NCBI GenBank assembly: GCA_030740295.1 | Contig: JASLXP010000096.1 | Coordinates: 1-35,996 of the forward strand | Direction: 5' to 3' | Origin: Planctomycetota bacterium | GTDB taxonomy: Bacteria; Planctomycetota; PUPC01; JACPCR01 | DNA length: 35,996 bases | Shown: positions 30,902-35,996 of the stretch, piece after piece | How the letters are laid out: each line of letters begins with the position of its first letter | Numbering within the stretch: position 1 is the stretch's first letter | Program-made: the position numbers and the translations under genes | Notes under the pieces: model-generated | What the model saw: only the letters and a program-made list of their open reading frames with translations | The model's database searches: none | Told to the model about the DNA's origin: nothing

Positions 30902-31948
30902 GTGCCAGACGATTCCCATCTACTCACCGATTTGCTGAAGAGCGTTTCCCGCTCATTTTATCTGAGCCTGCGGATTCTCCCTGCCCCATTGCGGAGGCCC
31001 ATGTCGCTGGGCTACCTTCTGGCAAGAGCGGCCGACACCATCGCGGACACGGAGATCGTCCGACGTGAAAAGCGTATCGAATATCTGGAATCATTCCGAT
31101 GTCAGGTCGAGGCGGATGAAGTCGAGCCCTCGTTATTCAGAGAGATCGGGGGCAGTTTGACCGGGCATCAGAACAGCCCTGCCGAAAAGGTTCTGCTCGA
31201 ACACCTGGCGGAAGCGGCCTGCCTTCTGAACAACACATCCGGTGAAGATCGTGACCAGCTCAAGTTCGTTCTGCGCGGCCTGACAACAGGCATGATCCAA
31301 GACCTCGAGGATTTTCCGGGCAATTCACCACGAGAGCTGCAGGCGTTTGATACCACCGATCAACTGGATTCCTACACTTATCATGCGGCCGGCATCGTCG
31401 GTGAATTCTGGACGTCCCTCTGCTGCACGCATCTGCCGGCGCTGGGCGAGTGGGATCAGAAAGAGATGAAGGAAGCCGGCATCCGCTTTGGCAAGGGACT
31501 CCAATTGGTGAACGTGCTCAAAGACACCCCACGGGACCTCTGCAACGGACGCTGCTACTATCCTGTATCGCTGCTGAAGCAGGCCGGTCTGTGTCCGTCA
31601 GATCTGCTGAGCGCGGAGAGCGAGCCAAAGTTCGCTGTGGTTGAAAACCAGATGATTCAGATGGCGTTGGGACATTTCAGAGAAGCGGACAACTACATTC
31701 TTGCGATTCCGCGGCGTGAGATACGCCTGCGTCTCGCCTGCATCTGGCCGCTATGGATTGGACTGAAGACTCTCGGGCTAATCGCGGCAGAACGCAGCAT
31801 TCTCAATCCGGAACTCAATCTGAAGATCACAAGAGGCGAGGTCAACCGACTTATCGGTCAGTCCATCGGCGCCGTGTGTTCGAACTCAATGGTGCACGGG
31901 TACACCGCCCGTTTCATGGATGAGGTGTCGATGACGATTGGGCGGTAG
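30902..31948 (+). CDS. Squalene/phytoene synthase family protein
   Basis: A 348-residue prenyl synthase that joins two prenyl diphosphates head to head, the step leading to squalene/hopanoids or carotenoids. Seen: the family opening LLKSVSRSFYLSLRILP, the first metal-binding motif in LARAADTIADT, the second acid motif in QLVNVLKDTPRDLCNGRCYYP, and TYHAAGIVGEFW. The C-terminus does not show extra membrane anchors. GTG 30902 is favoured because the protein then starts close to the conserved core and leaves room for the promoter at 30810-30839; ATG 30824 would add 26 unrelated residues. No hpn or crt neighbours are in the window, so squalene and phytoene cannot be told apart. Confidence 0.85.
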   Translation: MPDDSHLLTDLLKSVSRSFYLSLRILPAPLRRPMSLGYLLARAADTIADTEIVRREKRIEYLESFRCQVEADEVEPSLFREIGGSLTGHQNSPAEKVLLEHLAEAACLLNNTSGEDRDQLKFVLRGLTTGMIQDLEDFPGNSPRELQAFDTTDQLDSYTYHAAGIVGEFWTSLCCTHLPALGEWDQKEMKEAGIRFGKGLQLVNVLKDTPRDLCNGRCYYPVSLLKQAGLCPSDLLSAESEPKFAVVENQMIQMALGHFREADNYILAIPRREIRLRLACIWPLWIGLKTLGLIAAERSILNPELNLKITRGEVNRLIGQSIGAVCSNSMVHGYTARFMDEVSMTIGR

Positions 31949-31988
31949 CAAGCCGGATCAAATCCTCTACAACTCGCCCCTGGCGTCG

Positions 31989-32003
31989 CCGGTGTCCCAC
32001 CGG
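31989..32003 (+). other. Short perfect hairpin before the CobW-type gene
   Basis: CCGGTG and CACCGG form a perfect 6-bp stem around a TCC loop, 40 bases after the prenyl synthase stop and 42 bases before the CobW-type start. There is no T tract. It could be a weak terminator, or a leader hairpin of the GTPase gene. Confidence 0.35.
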
Positions 32004-32045
32004 AGATCCTATGGGGCAACCTTGAACTCCACTCAGTAACCCGCA

Positions 32046-33146
32046 ATGCAACCACGGGCAAGATTTATCATGGTCGGAGGCTTCCTCGGCGCGGGCAAGA
32101 CGACCGCGCTCGGGGCGCTTGCCAGACATTTCAATGACCAGGGAAAGCGCGTCGGGCTCATTACGAACGATCAAGCCGAGAATCTGGTCGACACTCTGAA
32201 TCTGAGGTCGCAGGGCTTCTCAGTGGAAGAGATCGCAGGTGGATGTTTCTGTTGCCGATTCAATTCGCTCACCGAAGCCGCGGACAAACTCAGCCAGGAA
32301 CATCGGCCCGATGTCTTCCTTGGTGAGCCGGTTGGCAGTTGCACAGATCTGCTGGCGACCGTGGCGATCCCGATGAAGCGACTCTTTGGCGAACAGTTCG
32401 ATGTAGCGCCATTGACTGTTCTCGTAGACCCGATGCGGGCACTCAAAATCCTCACAAATCAGAGACGGGGTGGTTTTTCGCCGAAGGTGGCCTACATCTA
32501 CAAAAAACAGCTCGAGGAAGCGGACGCTATCGCCATCAACAAGTCCGACATTCTTGACGACGACGCGTTGTCAGAACTGAAGAATCTGCTGGCCGAGCAG
32601 TATCCGGGGAAGCGAGTCTTCACATTCTCCGCCCGTAACGGTCAAGACCTCGGGCCGTGGTTTGATTTCGCCAGCCTGGAAACCATGGATTGGCAGAAGA
32701 CCATGGACATGGATTACGACATCTACGCGGACGGCGAGGCAGAGCTCGGATGGCTGAACAGCGCGTTCAAGGTGCAGGCGGAGAACGATTTTGATCCCAA
32801 TCGCCTGCTCTCCGAGATTGCCGCGATCATGCAGCAACGAATGATCGAATCGGAACAGGAAATCGCCCACCTCAAGATGACCCTGATGTCAGGAATGGAC
32901 ATCGGTTTCATCAGTCTCGTGCGCAATGACGCAGTGGCTGAGCTGTCGCAGGAGATCCAGGGCAAACTGCAGGAAGCCGAAGTGACTCTCAATGCCCGTG
33001 CCCACATCGCGCCGGAAGAACTGCAGGGAATGGCGGAAGAAGCGATCTCCGAAGCTTGCCGGAATCAGCACCTCGATTCAGAGATCCTGAGTACCCAGGC
33101 ATTCAAGCCAGCCCGGCCCGAGCCCATTCACAGGATGTCATCGTAG
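32046..33146 (+). CDS. CobW/COG0523-type G3E GTPase
   Basis: A 366-residue metal-handling GTPase of the CobW/COG0523 group, which delivers metals such as zinc or cobalt to client proteins using GTP. Seen: Walker A GFLGAGKTT (12-20), the metal-binding CxCC motif GGCFCCRF (Cys67, Cys69, Cys70), the G3-region EPVGSCTDL, and the base-recognition NKSD (165-168). The C-terminal 180 residues are longer and more acidic than the classic CobW C-domain. No Shine-Dalgarno motif is clear. It stands about 100 bases after the prenyl synthase gene and may be co-transcribed with it. No obvious metal-enzyme client is adjacent, so the metal is not known. Confidence 0.88.
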   Translation: MQPRARFIMVGGFLGAGKTTALGALARHFNDQGKRVGLITNDQAENLVDTLNLRSQGFSVEEIAGGCFCCRFNSLTEAADKLSQEHRPDVFLGEPVGSCTDLLATVAIPMKRLFGEQFDVAPLTVLVDPMRALKILTNQRRGGFSPKVAYIYKKQLEEADAIAINKSDILDDDALSELKNLLAEQYPGKRVFTFSARNGQDLGPWFDFASLETMDWQKTMDMDYDIYADGEAELGWLNSAFKVQAENDFDPNRLLSEIAAIMQQRMIESEQEIAHLKMTLMSGMDIGFISLVRNDAVAELSQEIQGKLQEAEVTLNARAHIAPEELQGMAEEAISEACRNQHLDSEILSTQAFKPARPEPIHRMSS

Positions 33147-33180
33147 GCAAGAAGGGCCGCCCGGGGCCGAGAACAATGCG

Positions 33181-33852
33181 CTACTCCGCCCAGCCATCTT
33201 CTCCAATCAGCTTGACGAACCTGCACGCGCAAACGGTCTCTTGCTCGAAGCTGGCGCCGTTTCGCCTGATGATTTCCAGGCTCTGTTCCTCCGCAGGCCC
33301 GACGGGCACTACCAGCAGGCCGCCGTCCTTCAACTGATTCTTCAGCGCGCCCGGTATCTGAGGGGCACCGGCAGTGACGATGATTCGATCGAATGGATGC
33401 TCCTCGGGCCAGCCCAGAGTGCCGTCGCCCACGCGGTATCTGATGTTGTCAAAGCCGACGGCGTTGAGCTTAGCCTGCGCTCTCTCGCTGAGTGGCCCAT
33501 GGCGCTCGATGGTGAAAACATCCTGGGCAAGCTCCGCCAGGATGGCCGCCTGGTATCCGGAGCCGGTTCCAATCTCGAGCACCGATTCCCATCCGCCGAG
33601 GGCCAGGCACTGGCTCATGAGGGCCACCATGTAGGGCTGAGAAATGGTCTGATCCAGGCCAATGTGAATTGGGTGATCGGCGTAAGCCTCTTCGAGATGC
33701 TCTGAAGGGACAAACCAGTGCCGCGGGATTTTCAGAAAAGCGTCGAGCACGCGCGAGTCTGTGATGTGACGGTTTCTAAGCTGCTCCTCCACCATCTGCT
33801 GGCGTGCGGCTTGGTATGGGTCAGGGCCGGGCGGGGGAGGGTTGAACTGCAA
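33181..33852 (-). CDS. pcm: Protein-L-isoaspartate O-methyltransferase
   Basis: A 223-residue repair enzyme that transfers a methyl group from S-adenosylmethionine to L-isoaspartyl residues in damaged proteins. Seen: YQAARQQMVEEQLRNRHI, the active-site region LDQTISQPYMVALMSQ (69-73 TISQP), the SAM-binding motif EIGTGSGYQ (93-101), and FDRIIVTAGAPQIP followed by GGLLVVPVG. The start is TTG 33852; the conserved segment before Met20 argues against the shorter ATG start at 33795. A Pro-rich leader (PPPPGP) is visible. It starts two bases after the stop of the upstream lipoprotein gene, so the two share an operon. It converges with the CobW gene. Confidence 0.92.
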   Translation of the reverse strand: MQFNPPPPGPDPYQAARQQMVEEQLRNRHITDSRVLDAFLKIPRHWFVPSEHLEEAYADHPIHIGLDQTISQPYMVALMSQCLALGGWESVLEIGTGSGYQAAILAELAQDVFTIERHGPLSERAQAKLNAVGFDNIRYRVGDGTLGWPEEHPFDRIIVTAGAPQIPGALKNQLKDGGLLVVPVGPAEEQSLEIIRRNGASFEQETVCACRFVKLIGEDGWAE

Positions 33853-33854
33853 TC

Positions 33855-34931
33855 TTAGATGACGGGGTCAACGCCGAGCATGGTAAGGAATGCCTTTGCG
33901 AGCTTGTCGCCCGAATTAATGGCGATCGAGCGCTCGAAGGCCTTTCTGGCCAGGGTGGGACGGCCGGAAAAATAGTAATTATAGCCGAGCAGAAAATGCG
34001 CGTGGCTGTCGTCCTTATTGTTCTTCACAAATTTTTCAAGCTTGGCAAGCTGGCCGTAGAAGGTCTCGGGGTTGCCATAAAAATCACGCCGATCCATCTT
34101 GATTGAATTCAATTTGGCGTAGGCGGTGAGCGCGGCCTTCAGGTCGTGAGCAGCCTTCTTGTATTCGCCCAATGCAAAACGCGCATGCCCGCGAGCGAGG
34201 ATGGGAACAGGGCTCGAAGGATCTTTCTTGTGGGCACGTTCAAACTGCTCTTCGGCACCTTCAAAGTTGTTCTCTTTGAAATGCATGTCACCGAGAATGA
34301 TGCCTCGGATGAAATCGTCTTGAATGCTGGCGCGGCGATGGATGAAAGCCATGTGGCTTCGCGCACCCCGAACGCTGTTGACCGCTTTGGGCTCTGTGCG
34401 GCGTGCCTGGGGACGCGCAACAGAACTCCGAGGCGCAACCCTAGCCAGAGCGCCTGGCGCTGCTTTGGCCGGGGTGATCTCCGCTCTCTCTTCGCCTTCA
34501 ATCTCTGCGTAAATCTCTTCGACCAGTTTCGTTTCCAGGAACTCGTCAAAGCCAACCGTCTTCCATCTGTATTTTTGAAAGCGCTTTTCATCGAGTTTGA
34601 AAGCGCTGCTGGTATCGATCTGATTCATCGCCCGGACTTCGACTTCGTAAACGCCTTCGCCCCTGTCGATGAGCTCGGCGACCACGCGCTGGCGTGCCTT
34701 TGAGCCGAATGTGTTCGTTGGTCGCGTGAGAGCTACAACCTGGCCAGTGCGGCTGTCAGGAATGACGATCTTGAAATAGCGTTTCATGACGGTGGTGGCA
34801 GCGCTCCAACCCTCTTCGTACTGGACTCTCTTGATGCGCTCAATGTCCCGGCCGTCCCTAGTGAGCGCCATATTACTGCAACCGGCGAATAGAAGCAGGG
34901 AAGTGCCGACCGCTAAGTACCTGAACGTCAT
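33855..34931 (-). CDS. TPR-containing lipoprotein
   Basis: A 358-residue lipoprotein. A signal sequence ends in the lipobox LFAGC with lipidated Cys18, and the next residue is Ser, which normally sends the protein to the outer membrane. Residues about 30-150 form a mixed alpha/beta domain of unknown type (KRYFKIVIPDSRTGQVVAL). A basic Ala/Arg-rich linker follows, then TPR repeats from about 215 (FKENNFEGAEEQFERAHKKD, ARGHARFALGEYKKAAHD, LLGYNYYFSGRPTLARKAFE). An excellent ribosome site GGAGG stands seven bases before the ATG and a promoter lies further upstream. It probably scaffolds an envelope complex; the partner is unknown. Confidence 0.82.
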   Translation of the reverse strand: MTFRYLAVGTSLLLFAGCSNMALTRDGRDIERIKRVQYEEGWSAATTVMKRYFKIVIPDSRTGQVVALTRPTNTFGSKARQRVVAELIDRGEGVYEVEVRAMNQIDTSSAFKLDEKRFQKYRWKTVGFDEFLETKLVEEIYAEIEGEERAEITPAKAAPGALARVAPRSSVARPQARRTEPKAVNSVRGARSHMAFIHRRASIQDDFIRGIILGDMHFKENNFEGAEEQFERAHKKDPSSPVPILARGHARFALGEYKKAAHDLKAALTAYAKLNSIKMDRRDFYGNPETFYGQLAKLEKFVKNNKDDSHAHFLLGYNYYFSGRPTLARKAFERSIAINSGDKLAKAFLTMLGVDPVI

Positions 34932-34963
34932 CGTAAATCCTCCAATCTAAGCGAATTAGGGCA

Positions 34964-34991
34964 AGTATAGCCGGGCCGGAAAGAGATTCAA
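34964..34991 (-). promoter_or_regulatory. Sigma-70-like promoter of the lipoprotein-pcm operon
   Basis: On the minus strand TTGAAT (34986-34991) and TATACT (34964-34969) are 16 bases apart; the -10 matches five of six consensus bases and the -35 four of six. It lies 33 bases before the start codon of the lipoprotein gene, so the transcript would have a short leader containing the GGAGG ribosome site. Confidence 0.55.
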
Positions 34992-35111
34992 AGGCGGGGC
35001 GTGAACAGCCTTCGCACGACACAGCTTGGCCTGAACAGATCTTCAGCTTACGTTATTACGTTCAAAGAGTTTCAATCCATGCAAAAACGCCGGAGAGCTA
35101 TACGACGAGCC

Positions 35112-35996
35112 CTATTTTCCGAAAAGCCCTTTGAGGAGCTTACCCGCCGCTTCCTTCTTCTTGTCTTTGTCTTCAGTTTCGGCCTTAGGTTCTGAATCCT
35201 CTTTGTCTGCCTTCTTTTTCAGCAGCCCACCGAGGAGGTCCGTGATTTCTTTCTTCGTATCAGCCTTCTTCTCGCCACTCTTTTTATCTGTATCTGTCTT
35301 ACCTCCAAGAACGCCTCCCAGAGCACCTTTAAGTAAATCTCCTCCTGCTTTCTCACCGACGAGTTTGTTGATTTCACTTGCTACTTTCCCCTTGACCTCT
35401 GACTTGAGTCGGGCAGCAACGGCTTTCTTGGCGACAGCCAGCAACTGTTCTGAATCCACTGCTACCGCGGGGGCAGCGAGTGTTCCTCCCAGTCCGAATG
35501 GCAGGACGATGTTGCCTTTGTCGTCCGCAAGGAAACTCGCGTTCTTACCGAGCTTCTTGACGATGGAATCGGACAGCGTGATGGAGCCTTCGTAGTCGAG
35601 AGACATATCCAATCCAACATGTCCTTTGCCCAGAGCCTCCAGGCCGCCGCCGCTGAGACTGAGCGCCTCGGTGGAGACTTTTCCGTCCTGAATCTTGAAA
35701 GCACTCTTGATTGTGTCGATAGATTTCCCACTGATCAGGTCCTTTGGAACGCTGAATCCTGCGAGGCTTCCAAGGCTCGTAAGCGCTGACATTGAGCCGG
35801 TGGAAAGGTCCAGCCCCTTAATCTCAGCCTTTGCGAGATTGAAATCTCCACTGCCAGTGAGACTCTTGCTGATCGTTTCCCACTCAAGCCCGCGGCCGCT
35901 GATGGCCAGTTCTGTATTCAACAAGCCGCCAAGCATTCCTTTCACTGGGGCAAACTGCGCGGCAACGCCGCCGAGACCTATGTCTGCCAGCTTCAT
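35112..35996 (-). CDS. AsmA-like protein, C-terminal part (runs off the window)
   Basis: The visible 294 residues look like the C-terminal part of an AsmA/TamB-type periplasmic protein that may help lipid transport or outer-membrane homeostasis. Seen: AsmA C-terminal patterns (GMLGGLLNTELAISGRGLEW, LTGSGDFNLAKAEIKGLDL, LPFGLGGTLAAPAV) and a long tail of Lys/Glu/Asp-rich low-complexity blocks alternating with short hydrophobic LLGGLLKKK and KLLKGLFGK units. The last window base belongs to an ATG codon, but AsmA proteins are far longer, so this Met is probably internal and the gene continues beyond the window. Stop is at 35112. Confidence 0.75.
   Translation of the reverse strand: MKLADIGLGGVAAQFAPVKGMLGGLLNTELAISGRGLEWETISKSLTGSGDFNLAKAEIKGLDLSTGSMSALTSLGSLAGFSVPKDLISGKSIDTIKSAFKIQDGKVSTEALSLSGGGLEALGKGHVGLDMSLDYEGSITLSDSIVKKLGKNASFLADDKGNIVLPFGLGGTLAAPAVAVDSEQLLAVAKKAVAARLKSEVKGKVASEINKLVGEKAGGDLLKGALGGVLGGKTDTDKKSGEKKADTKKEITDLLGGLLKKKADKEDSEPKAETEDKDKKKEAAGKLLKGLFGK

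Noticed and set aside
31949..32045. Cobalamin riboswitch or Zur box before the CobW-type gene
   Set aside because: No B12-box pattern or recognisable Zur palindrome is present; only the short hairpin listed separately.
35001..35195. Small plus-strand frame of 64 codons with a hydrophobic tail
   Set aside because: No ribosome site, and its second half is antisense to the AsmA-like gene.

Overview
The window reads as a chromosomal segment of a moderately GC-rich Gram-negative bacterium, most likely a member of the Planctomycetota-Verrucomicrobiota-Lentisphaerota (PVC) group or a relative with a similar gene stock. The best evidence is the gene at 17637-21593. It joins a PVC-type membrane-bound-dehydrogenase propeller, HEAT-like repeats and a C-terminal haem c domain, an architecture known mainly from Planctomycetes and Verrucomicrobia. 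Supporting signs are a sialate O-acetylesterase homologue, a ceramidase-like protein, an atypical M19 dipeptidase, many secreted carbohydrate-type proteins, a lipoprotein and an AsmA-type protein. I cannot name a genus.

Layout. 0-4 kb (+): ceramidase-like protein, SGNH/SASA esterase and an orphan gene, closed by an inverted-repeat element at 4056-4153 between convergent genes. 4.1-6.8 kb (-): an overlapping pair of a TPR-AAA ATPase and a TPR membrane protein. 7-16.5 kb: catabolic and secreted proteins (propeller plus CBM9-like protein, M19-like dipeptidase, TIM-barrel hydrolase-like protein, a PD40/FN3 protein and a carbohydrate-binding-type protein). This stretch is interrupted by a translationally coupled small protein and HNH nuclease pair. 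16.6-22.5 kb (+): a three-gene unit of secreted ThuA, a PVC cytochrome fused to a second ThuA domain, and a cytoplasmic sugar isomerase/epimerase. It looks like an oxidative pathway for a sugar or glycoside. 22.5-30.8 kb (-): six tightly packed genes: GT39-type glycosyltransferase, 80-aa protein, hybrid histidine kinase, HD phosphohydrolase, LarA-like protein and a GspE/PilB-zinc ribbon-receiver fusion. 30.8-33.1 kb (+): squalene/phytoene synthase and CobW-type GTPase. 33.2-36 kb (-): protein-L-isoaspartate methyltransferase, TPR lipoprotein and the C-terminal part of an AsmA-like protein that runs off the window edge.

How the genes work together. The left two thirds is mostly scavenging of glycans, glycolipids and peptides, with secreted or periplasmic enzymes feeding redox and isomerase steps. 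The 22.5-30.8 kb operon mixes signalling (hybrid kinase, receiver domain) with a secretion/pilus-type motor ATPase, which suggests phosphorelay control of a motor-like protein. The right end is envelope and housekeeping. No tRNA, rRNA, CRISPR array, insertion sequence or prophage gene was seen. No gene-free stretch exceeds about 260 bases: the largest are 3900-4157 (inverted repeats, listed) and 6767-7003 (divergent intergenic, nothing convincing seen).
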